From Bacteroidota bacterium (GTDB taxonomy: Bacteria; Bacteroidota; Bacteroidia; Bacteroidales; Prolixibacteraceae): a DNA stretch of 8,226 nt. Location of the stretch: contig JABMPI010000059.1 of NCBI GenBank assembly GCA_013203755.1, positions 1-8,226 on the forward strand, written 5' to 3'. The position numbers and the translations under genes are program-made. The notes beneath the pieces are model-generated. The model had not been told where the DNA came from and did no database searches. It worked only from the letters and a program-made list of their open reading frames with translations. Position 1 is the stretch's first letter. The number at the start of each line of letters is the position of its first letter. Shown one piece after another: positions 1 to 7,090 of the stretch.

Positions 1-51
1 AAACAATATTGCAATAAAGGCTATTGCTGTTATAAATATTTTTTTATTCAT
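1..51 (-). CDS. SusD/RagB-like lipoprotein, N-terminal fragment (cut by window edge)
   Basis: An ATG at 51-49 opens a frame that runs off the window and reads MNKKIFITAIAFIAILF. Two lysines followed by a long hydrophobic stretch are the start of a secretion signal. It begins 20 bp after the susC stop codon on the same strand. That is where Bacteroidota loci almost always carry susD, the surface lipoprotein that caps the SusC barrel and binds the glycan. The identification rests on position plus the signal sequence; no SusD domain or lipobox cysteine is visible in 17 codons. A purine-rich AAAAAGG lies a few bases upstream on the minus strand. It could be some other exported protein, but co-transcription with susC is very likely. 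Confidence 0.6.
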   Translation of the reverse strand, partial: MNKKIFITAIAFIAILF

Positions 52-71
52 TTTTTTACCTTTTTAATTGT

Positions 72-857
72 TTAAAACGTGAATTGAAGACCTAATGTAT
101 AAGTTCTTTGATAAGGCATTAGGGTACGGATAAATGCAGATTGAGCACTACCTGTTCCACGACCCGATTCAGGATGTAAATTCGCGGGAGCAGAATTATA
201 CAGATATCCTGCATTCCTTACATTTAAGTTTACATTCAGGTTTTGAATTTTGAATTTTGGCAATTTTACGTTGTAACCAAAAGAAATATTTCTTAATGAT
301 ACATAACTTAAAGTGTATAACCAGTTAGGATTTACTACACTTGTGCCCCATGCACTATGCCAGTAAGCCCATTGTCCTTCATCTACTGCATCATCAACAA
401 TACCTGCATTCGCAGCTTCTGTCCATGTCATTCCGCCCACATTCTGGTTTGTACCGTCAGGACCTGTAATGGTAGTTCCATCGGCGAAAACACCTGCAGG
501 AATTACACCATTGGTAAATTCAGTACCGGAATACTTACTTGTCCAGGTCACTCCTTTTTCAAGAAGGTTTTCACTTTCAGTTTCTCCAGCGTTTAGGGAA
601 GTTTCTAATACACCATAAGCTGTACCATACTTTGCTGGGAAACTAACTACTTCGCCACCAAAACGCATGTCAAATAAAACTCCTAAAGTAAAATTCTTAT
701 AACGTAGATCAGTGCTAAATGAACCTTCAAAATCGGGTTGAATACTACCAACCTTTTCACGTCCACCTGCTCGTTTATAATAGGGTGCTTTTACACCGTT
801 ATGCCACGACATCAGGTTATTTCCGGCCTCATCCTGGGCAATTTTAGAATCACTATA
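72..857 (-). pseudogene. SusC/RagA-type TonB-dependent transporter, C-terminal remainder after in-frame stop
   Basis: This is the rest of the susC reading frame beyond the premature TAA at 858-860. It is in the same frame as the upstream part and open for 261 codons to a TAA at 72-74. The first codons after the stop read YSDSKIAQDEAGNNL and lead into the first downstream ATG at 812-810, from which a 246-residue product could be drawn. It carries the last barrel strands: a YTLSYVSLRNISFGYNV stretch, a region with NLNVNLNVRNAGYLY, and a terminal strand ending in GLQFTF. The terminal aromatic is typical of the BAM recognition signal of outer-membrane barrels. Translated alone from 812 it would have no signal peptide or plug, so it is unlikely to be functional. 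It makes sense only as the C-terminus of a transporter of about 1117 codons. Confidence 0.85.
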
Positions 858-3425
858 TTATACTCCGTATTCTCCGCCCTCGAAAGCAACAGCAGAAACT
901 CTGTAATTACCATAACCAGCACTACCATACAGGTTTTTAAAATCACCTGTTAATTCATGTAATTCCTCTACAGTAGTAGTGTTCTTCCAGTAATTAAATG
1001 TTGCATCCCAACTGAAATTTCTGTTTTGAACTATTTTCCCAGTCAGGGTCATTTCAATACCCTTGTTACGTAATGAGCCTACATTTGTTAACAAAGCTCC
1101 AAAACCGGATGCACCTGGTAATGGAATAGTTGAGATCTGGTTTTCAGTTAAATCGTTATAATAAGCTACATCAAGATTTAACCTGTTTTGCAAGGTATTT
1201 AAAGTAATACCATATTCATACGAAGTTTTCCTTTCAGGTACTAGTTCGGTATCTACCGCTGTAGTACTAAAAGTATTGGTAATAATATTCCCGTTGGAAT
1301 GTTCGATGTTTCCTGTACTATATCCTTTGTTAATAGCGTATGGACTTGTGTCGTTACCAACCTGTGCCCATGAAGCCCTTAATTTTCCGAAACTTACCCA
1401 TGACGGCATGTTGTCGGCAAAAGTTTCAGAGAAAAGCCATGAAGTACTAACTGATGGGTAATAATATGAGTAATTACCTTCTCCGTTGGTATAAACCAAT
1501 GCCGAAGACCAGTCATTACGTCCGGTAACATCAACATACAACTGTTCCTTCCATGCTACACTGTAGCGGAATAACAACGAGTTAATTTGTTTAGTACCAT
1601 AAACGCCGGTGGTATTTACCAGCGGTGTTTTTTTAGAGTTATTGATGAAGAATTGCCCTGGAACAATTAAACCACCAGTTGTACGTGCACCACTTCGGGT
1701 TTTTTCCTGGCTCCATACTTCTCCGTGTAACAATAGGTTATGCGAGAAATCACCGGTTTCTTTATCTAAAATAAAGGATAATTTACCCGTTTTCGATACA
1801 TCAGTATTGTGCCCCAGGTTGTATGAACCACCTTCGTTCTGGTATCCCGAACCTAGTGCTTTTGATTCAGAAGTTGTATTAAAGATGTTAACATTACCTT
1901 CGGCAACAACTTGCATCCAGTCGGTAATGTCAGCTGTTAATCTAACAATTGGACGTACTACAGTTTCCTTTCTCAAGTTTTCATTCAGGTATGTGCCAAA
2001 CCAGATGCCATTTCCAGGCACACTTGCATATTCATCACCCAAATTACCTCTTGGTGTACCACCATGAGGTGCCTGATATACTTCCTGTCTTCTCCATTTA
2101 TCAGAATCGTACATGGTACTCCAATTAAGGCCCGTAATCATAGTTTCACCGTAGTTACGAGGAGGATTTCCTGATTCGCTTCCGGTTACTGAAACCGAAG
2201 CATTTACACGCAAAAAGTCGGCAAGTTTTCTTGAACCCGAGAAAAATAAAGAAGTTTTCTTAAAGTCGTTATTTGGAGTAGTTCCGTTACGTTTGTTGTA
2301 ACCTGTTGAAAGATAGAAATTACCTTTTTCATCGCTACCTCGTACTGCAATGTTGGTATTCGATCCCCAACCCAAATCATACAATTTAGTAAAATGATCT
2401 TTTACAGGCGAATAAGGTATCATCTGATGATCATAATCCTCGATCATGGTAGTTCCATCATATCTCGGACCAAACATTCTGCCTTGACCTCCAATTAAAG
2501 TAGGAACTTGCTGACCATCAATAGTGGTAGTGGTAAATCCTTGGCCGAACTGATCACCTGTATAAGAACGATTACCATAATAGTTACCCGGACCTTTTTC
2601 ATACTGAAAATCAGGTTGTCCATACACATGGTCGATAGATGTGGTTTGAGTTACAGTAACACCAATACCTTTTGCACCTTTACCGTCTTTGGTTTTAATT
2701 ACAATAGCACCATTAATACCACGAGAACCATAAAGTGCTGTTGAAGCTGCACCTTTAAGTACGTTAATCGACTCGTAATTGTCAACGTTAAGGTTTTTTA
2801 GCATGTTACCAAAGTCATTAGCATTTCCAGACCAGTCATGACTACCAACACTACCAATTGCATTTTCAAGGATTACCCCATCAATAACAAAAATTGGTTG
2901 GTTGTTTTGACTGTTCAAGGTAGAAACACCACGGATCTCAATTTTGGTAGAACCAAAAAGACCACCGTCACTACCAGAAATACTAAGTCCGGCAGCTTTA
3001 CCTTGTAGGGCAGCAACCGGGCTAAGTGTGTTCGCCTGGACTAATTCTTCACCCGCAACTTTTGTTGCAGCATAACCCAGTGCCTTAGCCTCTCGTTCAA
3101 TACCTAATGCAGTTACAACAATTTCATCGATACCGATTGTACTAGTTGCCAAAGTTACGTCAATGGAAGAACGTCCACCAACCGGAATTTCCTGTGTAGT
3201 CATACCTACAAAAGTAAATACCAAAACGGCATCATTTGGTACTGAAATGGTGTACTTACCATCAATGTTGGTAATTGTCCCACTACTTGTCCCTTTTTCC
3301 ATTACAGTGGTCCCAGGAATTCCGAGACCATCTTCATCAGTAACAGTTCCTGTTACTGATTGTTGTGCATAGGCGCTACCCATAAGCGCAAAACACATAG
3401 TAAAAATTAAAATAATCTTTCGCAT
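858..3425 (-). CDS. SusC/RagA-type TonB-dependent outer-membrane transporter, truncated by an internal TAA
   Basis: The family imports oligosaccharides or peptides across the outer membrane, driven by TonB and partnered with SusD. The ATG at 3425 opens a signal peptide (residues 1-20, ending GSAYA before QQ). A carboxypeptidase-regulatory-like beta domain follows at about 23-92 (GTVTDEDG, then NIDGKYTISVP). Next is a TonB-box-like DEIVVTALGIERE at 100-112. The plug domain covers roughly 115-250, with LQGKAAGLSISG, IEIRGVSTLN, PIFVIDG and VLKGAASTALYGSRGINGA. Barrel sequence follows, including the family motif region around YYYPSVSTSWLFSE. The frame stops at codon 856 (TAA, 858-860), although the same frame continues for another 261 codons. 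An 855-residue product would lack the final barrel strands and closing signal and should not fold normally. It lies 60 bp after a ROK repressor gene and is followed by a susD start. Substrate cannot be inferred. Confidence 0.93.
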   Translation of the reverse strand: MRKIILIFTMCFALMGSAYAQQSVTGTVTDEDGLGIPGTTVMEKGTSSGTITNIDGKYTISVPNDAVLVFTFVGMTTQEIPVGGRSSIDVTLATSTIGIDEIVVTALGIEREAKALGYAATKVAGEELVQANTLSPVAALQGKAAGLSISGSDGGLFGSTKIEIRGVSTLNSQNNQPIFVIDGVILENAIGSVGSHDWSGNANDFGNMLKNLNVDNYESINVLKGAASTALYGSRGINGAIVIKTKDGKGAKGIGVTVTQTTSIDHVYGQPDFQYEKGPGNYYGNRSYTGDQFGQGFTTTTIDGQQVPTLIGGQGRMFGPRYDGTTMIEDYDHQMIPYSPVKDHFTKLYDLGWGSNTNIAVRGSDEKGNFYLSTGYNKRNGTTPNNDFKKTSLFFSGSRKLADFLRVNASVSVTGSESGNPPRNYGETMITGLNWSTMYDSDKWRRQEVYQAPHGGTPRGNLGDEYASVPGNGIWFGTYLNENLRKETVVRPIVRLTADITDWMQVVAEGNVNIFNTTSESKALGSGYQNEGGSYNLGHNTDVSKTGKLSFILDKETGDFSHNLLLHGEVWSQEKTRSGARTTGGLIVPGQFFINNSKKTPLVNTTGVYGTKQINSLLFRYSVAWKEQLYVDVTGRNDWSSALVYTNGEGNYSYYYPSVSTSWLFSETFADNMPSWVSFGKLRASWAQVGNDTSPYAINKGYSTGNIEHSNGNIITNTFSTTAVDTELVPERKTSYEYGITLNTLQNRLNLDVAYYNDLTENQISTIPLPGASGFGALLTNVGSLRNKGIEMTLTGKIVQNRNFSWDATFNYWKNTTTVEELHELTGDFKNLYGSAGYGNYRVSAVAFEGGEYGV

Positions 3426-3451
3426 AGATTTTAATTTAATTGTTAATTAAT

Positions 3452-3481
3452 TACTCAAATAATTTCTAATTAATAAAGGTG
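3452..3481 (-). promoter_or_regulatory. susC leader: possible degenerate copy of the ROK operator
   Basis: Within the 60-bp gap between the ROK stop and the susC start, the minus strand contains CTTTAT, then AGAAATT, then GAGTA, in that order. The perfect inverted repeat before the ROK gene has CTTTAT, AGAAATT and AAGTA in the same order, but this copy has about 3 extra bases overall and several mismatches. The gap also holds a separate AT-only inverted repeat, ATTAATTA (3446-3453) and TAATTAAT (3467-3474). The region must hold any susC-specific promoter, though I see no good TAnnTTTG match. Everything here is AT-rich, so chance similarity is a real possibility. Confidence 0.25.
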
Positions 3482-3485
3482 AAAT

Positions 3486-4751
3486 TTATGTTATCATATC
3501 GCTAAAAACTTTTTGGTACAATGTTGCTGTAATTCCTAACAACCCTGAGCTTTCAGGAAGTTCTGAAATTACAACCTCTGAGTTGGAGCTTATTTTTTCT
3601 ATACAATACTTATTTAATGCCTGCTGAATGGGCGTTAATATAAATTGATTGGCTTTCGAAAGATTTCCACCCAATACAATTATTTCTGGATTTAGTAATT
3701 GAATTAAGTATGAAATTCCTTTTCCAAGAGCCATTCCTATTTTTGATAAAATGGAAATTGAAAATTCGTCTCCCATTTTCGCTGCCGCTATTATATCTGC
3801 TACCGACAATTTATCAGAATTTGTTTTTTTAATGTCTTTTAATTGGGTTACCACATTATTCTCAATTCCATCGTTGGCATATTTTATAAGTGTATGTGCC
3901 GATGCAATAGTTTCTAAACAGCCTTTTTTCCCACAGATACAAAGCCCCCCATCATCGATCATTTTTATGTGCGATAATTCGCCGGCAAAACCGGTAGTTC
4001 CTTCGTATATTTTACCGTTAAGTATCATTCCCAAACCAATACCCCAATTCCAATTAATAACAATTGCATTGTTTTTACCTTTGGCTTTCCCAAAAATATA
4101 CTCTCCAAAGGCTTGCATGCGTGCATCATTGTCAATATATACCAGCTTGTTAAATTTTTGTTGAATTCGGGTTTTTATATTTTGTAGTAATTCATCTTTA
4201 ACAGTATAGTTTATACCCTTTTGTGAATCTACCAAGCCGGGCATGTCTACTCCAATTCCAAAAATTTTATTATATGGAATATTGTATTCTTTAATTAATT
4301 CATTTGCATTTTCAAATAATTTCTCTTCCAGTTTAGGGTCATCAATAGACGTTTCGATAGTTTTTAAAGAAGTAATTTGTTCGTTATGTGTATTGAAAAT
4401 GGTCATTTTTGTAAAATACCTACCCATATCGCAAGCAATAACAAACAACGAATCTTTTGCAAGTCCGTAAATTAATGGTTTTCTACCTCCTTTAGATTTT
4501 CCTATTCCTTTAGATATAATATATTTTGATGAAATTAAATCATTTAGAAGAACAATAGCGGTGGGAATACTTACATGAATATGTTTACTTATTTGTTGAG
4601 TCGAAAGTCCCTCATGTTTATATAATAAACTAAGGATTCGTTTTTTTTGTCGGTATTTATTTAATTCACTTACCGATAAATCTGCGTATTTTCTATCTTC
4701 AATAAACAACATTGGTGAAGTTTTCAGTTTAATAAGATGCAATTTAAGCAT
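3486..4751 (-). CDS. ROK-family transcriptional repressor (NagC/Mlc/XylR-like)
   Basis: This 421-residue protein is close to Mlc and NagC in layout. A winged-helix DNA-binding domain at about 36-96 (ILSLLYKHEGLSTQQISKHI, wing near KGGRKPLIYGL) precedes an ASKHA sugar-kinase-like fold. In that fold I see the nucleotide-fold Asp at 108 (VIACDMG), GIGVDMPGLVD at 165-175, NDA at 208-210 with the kinase catalytic-position Asp209, and the sugar-contacting pair Glu258/His261 in GELSH. The zinc cluster is His261, Cys271, Cys273 and Cys278, with the same spacing as the Mlc zinc site. The usual GTGIGGG loop is replaced by WNWGIGLG at 234-241, so kinase activity is unlikely and a sugar-sensing repressor role is favoured. 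It is transcribed toward susC/susD. A perfect inverted repeat 21 bp upstream suggests autoregulation. The start at 4751 is the longest ATG; Met14 is an alternative. Confidence 0.93.
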   Translation of the reverse strand: MLKLHLIKLKTSPMLFIEDRKYADLSVSELNKYRQKKRILSLLYKHEGLSTQQISKHIHVSIPTAIVLLNDLISSKYIISKGIGKSKGGRKPLIYGLAKDSLFVIACDMGRYFTKMTIFNTHNEQITSLKTIETSIDDPKLEEKLFENANELIKEYNIPYNKIFGIGVDMPGLVDSQKGINYTVKDELLQNIKTRIQQKFNKLVYIDNDARMQAFGEYIFGKAKGKNNAIVINWNWGIGLGMILNGKIYEGTTGFAGELSHIKMIDDGGLCICGKKGCLETIASAHTLIKYANDGIENNVVTQLKDIKKTNSDKLSVADIIAAAKMGDEFSISILSKIGMALGKGISYLIQLLNPEIIVLGGNLSKANQFILTPIQQALNKYCIEKISSNSEVVISELPESSGLLGITATLYQKVFSDMIT

Positions 4752-4771
4752 AAATTTATGTGATATGCAAA

Positions 4772-4797
4772 TACTTTATAAGAAATTTTATAAAGTA
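4772..4797. promoter_or_regulatory. Perfect 10-bp inverted repeat, candidate ROK operator
   Basis: The arms TACTTTATAA (4772-4781) and TTATAAAGTA (4788-4797) are exact reverse complements separated by the 6-bp spacer GAAATT. The 26-bp AT-rich dyad ends 21 bp before the ROK start codon on the minus strand, in the promoter or early leader. ROK repressors of the NagC/Mlc/XylR type bind long AT-rich palindromes of similar size, and their genes are often autoregulated. The dyad is therefore most simply read as the operator of the downstream gene. A transcription terminator is less likely: the arms have only one G-C pair each and there is no following T-run. Confidence 0.6.
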
Positions 4798-5043
4798 GGA
4801 TAAGATTGTAATGAAAATCTTTTAGTTTGAATGTTTTATATGTAATACATAGAATATTATGTTTATTGTTAACAGTTGTTAATTATTGATTTTCTATTGG
4901 TTACGATAGTAGTGATCTTAAAAGTATTTAAATCGATTATAAATAAGGGAGGGGGGATTTTTTTTATGTATCCTATTCCCAAAAGTGAAAAATTGAATAG
5001 ATTCTATAGAAATTCCAAAATACTAACAAATAGAAGATAAGCT
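4798..5043. other. Non-coding spacer upstream of the ROK gene
   Basis: Together with the candidate operator this makes a 292-bp gap between the stop of the beta-rich protein gene and the ROK start. I see no gene with family support here. It contains a 7-bp direct repeat TTGTTAA at 4866-4872 and 4876-4882, exactly 10 bp apart. It also has a G-run followed by a T-run (GGGAGGGGGG at 4947-4956, T8 at 4958-4965). A small palindrome TTCTATAGAA lies at 5002-5011. The ROK promoter should lie here, but no confident TAnnTTTG element was found on the minus strand. No convincing terminator follows the upstream gene. Confidence 0.6.
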
Positions 5044-6024
5044 TTACTTCCCTAAAACATAAATAATAGAAAGTTGCTGCTGCTGATCTAAATCGTTCCA
5101 ATCTAGCAGATGAAACGAGAGTTTGAATGTTCCTTTTACTTTTTCGTGGTTGATAAAATACCAAATGGCATCGGTACGCCAGTAGTTTTTTACCCGATAA
5201 AAAAGATCGCCGTAAGCAAACCGATGTCCTGCTCCTGAATTTAAAACCGATTTAATCCCAAAATTTTTATACTTGCCATTTGCTTCAGCAAAAAAGCTGA
5301 CAGCATTAATAAAACCATCGGTTACTCCACCACGCTCCCGATACGAAGACTCAAGTATTCCAGCTTTAACCGATCCCTGCAAAACAGATTCTTTTGAAGT
5401 TCTAATTCCTGCCTGCAAGGCAAATCCCATATAATCTTTTATGTGGTCGCCGGGAATGTCCAGGGAAGTATGTGCATCGTGGAAAAGCAGTAAATAATTT
5501 TGAATAAATATATTCTTATAACCTATTTCTCCTGAAAAACCTGCCATGAAATTTTCACGTTCCGTCTCTGTTTGTCGGCTCACCCAATCAACAAATCCAT
5601 TTTGGTGGCCCCAATCCCAATTTACTTCACCAAAAAAACCTTCTATATTTGGTCGGTAGTATAAAAGGGTATCGGTTAGCATTGCCAGTGGAAAGTTAAT
5701 TTTGCCACTACGAGGAAATGCGCCAAATACAAATTCAGTTTGTTCATCCTTAAATTGATAATACATCGTTAGTTTAGGTTGATGAAAATTAATGGCACTT
5801 CCAAATTCGTACAACTCGCTTAATCCTCCCCGCAAACGGTGACCATCCATTTCAACGCCCAGCTCAAAAGCTCCCCGCGTTCCTAAAATAGTTTGCGGCA
5901 TGGCATATTCTGGCGAATATTCACGGTTGTCGCCAATACCTTCAAACCTTATCTGGTAATCAAAATTCTGAGAATTACTTATTAGCGATAACAAAAGGAA
6001 AGATATAAAAAATATTTTTTTCAT
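5044..6024 (-). CDS. Exported beta-rich protein, probable outer-membrane barrel, family not recognised
   Basis: I do not recognise the family. The 326-residue protein opens with a clear signal peptide (MKKIFFISFLLLSLISNS, cleavage likely near the following QN), so it is exported. The mature part is rich in aromatic residues and alternates polar and hydrophobic residues in short strands separated by Gly, Asp and Asn turns. Examples are PKLTMYYQF, TEFVFGAFP, KNIFIQNYLLLFHD and KGTFKLSFHLLD. No internal membrane helix is visible. This is what a mid-size outer-membrane beta-barrel or periplasmic beta protein looks like. It ends IIYVLGK, without the terminal Phe common in barrels, which weakens the barrel reading. 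A region near the middle (NWDWGHQNGFVDWVSRQ) is rich in Trp and His and could be functional. It is separated by 137 bp from the Usp gene upstream and 292 bp from the ROK gene downstream, so it is probably its own transcription unit. Confidence 0.8.
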   Translation of the reverse strand: MKKIFFISFLLLSLISNSQNFDYQIRFEGIGDNREYSPEYAMPQTILGTRGAFELGVEMDGHRLRGGLSELYEFGSAINFHQPKLTMYYQFKDEQTEFVFGAFPRSGKINFPLAMLTDTLLYYRPNIEGFFGEVNWDWGHQNGFVDWVSRQTETERENFMAGFSGEIGYKNIFIQNYLLLFHDAHTSLDIPGDHIKDYMGFALQAGIRTSKESVLQGSVKAGILESSYRERGGVTDGFINAVSFFAEANGKYKNFGIKSVLNSGAGHRFAYGDLFYRVKNYWRTDAIWYFINHEKVKGTFKLSFHLLDWNDLDQQQQLSIIYVLGK

Positions 6025-6144
6025 TAACTGGCTGTTTTCAAAAACGAAAGTAACAAATCATTTGGAAACCGGTGAATTGGGAAATTGTAAAAATGAAAAA
6101 TGGATATTTTGAGAAATTGAAAAACTGTGACTGTGACTGAAAAC

Positions 6145-6170
6145 TGCGACTAAAAGCTAAATCAGTCGCA
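6145..6170 (-). terminator. Hairpin overlapping the Usp stop codon, possible weak terminator
   Basis: TGCGACT (6145-6151) and AGTCGCA (6164-6170) form a 7-bp perfect stem with a 12-base loop. On the minus strand the stem begins in the last sense codons of the stress-protein gene, includes its TGA (6164-6162), and is followed by GTTTTC. The T-run is short and interrupted, so intrinsic termination is only moderately supported. Just beyond it is a tandem CAGTCACAGTCACAGT motif whose units resemble the stem arm. Confidence 0.35.
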
Positions 6171-6977
6171 CAACATGTAATTGTCCCGCCTCGGATTAAT
6201 TACCAATACCGGTAAATCAGCTGATTTTTTAATAACTTTTCTTTCGGGCAACCCAATTAGCAAATCGAGCGGAGTTATGGTAGAACTTCCCAAAATAACC
6301 AACAAATCACTTTTAGACGACAAGGCTAAATCGAGTGCTTCAAACGTGTTTCTTAAACTCGATTTTGTGCCTTTAAAAATTTTATGATCGATATTAAATT
6401 TCATAAATATCTTTTTTGTCAACACTGCATTTTTTGTTATCAATTGTTTTTCTTCTTTTCCTTTGTCGTTTGCCACAACTACAACAATTTTAGAATTATT
6501 GAAGCGTCCAAAATAGGAACCCCACAATGCACTTTCACTAGATTCTTTTCGTAAGTCTAAAGGCAAAATCAGATTTTTATAATCGGGAACAGAAACACGA
6601 TTTTCATTCACAAAGAGAAACGGAATGGCACTTTCCGACAACGATTTTGAATGAATTGAAAACTTTGATGCCGGAGCAACAATCATAATAGCTTCAAATT
6701 CATCTGCAAGTTTTTCGGGCAAATCGGTTCTGTTCTCAGAAAGAAGCAAAGTTGAAATTAGTAACCCAGGCAACTCATTTTTTAGGGGGCTTGTGTATTC
6801 AATTAATTGTGCTTTGAATTTTTCTCGTTTTTTTTTCTCGTTTTTTGAGTAGTTGTACAATAAACATAACTCTTTCCGAAAAATTGAAGCAATCTTAATC
6901 CCATTTAGAATGAGAGTATTATCTGTTGAATTGAGTGATAATAAGACAATGATTTTTTGCTCCTTAAATTCAGTCAT
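6162..6977 (-). CDS. Universal stress protein with two tandem Usp domains
   Basis: A cytoplasmic protein of 271 residues, about the length of two fused Usp domains. Domain 1 (about 1-125) has the opening beta-strand QKIIVLLSLN and a central FEAIMIVAPAS strand. Domain 2 (about 130-262) opens with YKNLILPLDL, has SKIVVVVANDKG, then LVILGSS at 226-232 and GLPERKVIKKSADLPVLVINP at 242-262, the characteristic Usp C-terminal region. The strict ATP-binding spacing G-x2-G-x9-G-S/T is not kept, so nucleotide binding is uncertain. I start at the ATG 6977-6975; the preceding in-frame TTG (6980-6978) would add only one residue. It is divergent from an ADP-forming CoA ligase gene with a 113-bp gap. There is no signal peptide. 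The protein partner or stress signal cannot be inferred. Confidence 0.9.
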   Translation of the reverse strand: MTEFKEQKIIVLLSLNSTDNTLILNGIKIASIFRKELCLLYNYSKNEKKKREKFKAQLIEYTSPLKNELPGLLISTLLLSENRTDLPEKLADEFEAIMIVAPASKFSIHSKSLSESAIPFLFVNENRVSVPDYKNLILPLDLRKESSESALWGSYFGRFNNSKIVVVVANDKGKEEKQLITKNAVLTKKIFMKFNIDHKIFKGTKSSLRNTFEALDLALSSKSDLLVILGSSTITPLDLLIGLPERKVIKKSADLPVLVINPRRDNYMLCD

Positions 6978-7090
6978 CAAATTTTTTCCCCAAAACTAAT
7001 TAAAAGTAGGAAACTGTTTAAAAGATATTGCAATTATTCAGGGGGTTTGAATAAGAAATGCATAATTTTATTGCGGTTTAAAAATAGTGA
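6978..7090. promoter_or_regulatory. Divergent promoter region between the Usp and CoA-ligase genes
   Basis: This 113-bp gap must drive both divergent genes. On the minus strand TAGTTTTG (plus-strand 6998-6991) is an exact fit to the Bacteroidota -7 element TAnnTTTG. It would leave a leader of only about 8 nt before the Usp ATG, and no matching -33 TTTG is seen. On the plus strand TAATTTTA (7063-7070) is a one-mismatch version about 20 bp before the ligase ATG, with TTTG at 7046-7049, closer than the usual spacing. Neither start codon has a strong Shine-Dalgarno sequence. The region is certain to be intergenic; the individual elements are tentative. Confidence 0.35.

Noticed and set aside
813..860. 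A frameshift as the cause of the split susC
   Set aside because: Both parts are in the same frame (3425 and 812 differ by a multiple of 3) and the 15 codons between the TAA and the next ATG read as normal protein, so a substitution explains it alone.
858..860. Programmed stop-codon readthrough or recoding of susC
   Set aside because: TAA is the most efficient terminator and is used as the normal stop of neighbouring genes; no recoding structure is visible next to it and no such case is known to me in SusC proteins.
1609..2067. A 152-codon plus-strand open frame
   Set aside because: It lies wholly inside the susC barrel region on the opposite strand and has no signal, domain or promoter of its own; it is a shadow of the real gene.
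3751..4164. A 137-codon plus-strand open frame
   Set aside because: It is antisense to the ROK zinc-site and sugar-binding region, whose conserved motifs fix the minus strand as coding.
4947..4956. G-quadruplex at the G-rich run
   Set aside because: Only two separated G-tracts are present, so an intramolecular four-tract quadruplex cannot form.
4973..5164. A 63-codon minus-strand frame overlapping the end of the beta-rich protein gene
   Set aside because: It overlaps the 3' end of the longer gene in another frame, has no start signal and has low-complexity sequence.
6978..6980. TTG as the start codon of the stress protein
   Set aside because: The very next codon is an ATG in the same frame and gives the same protein less one residue.
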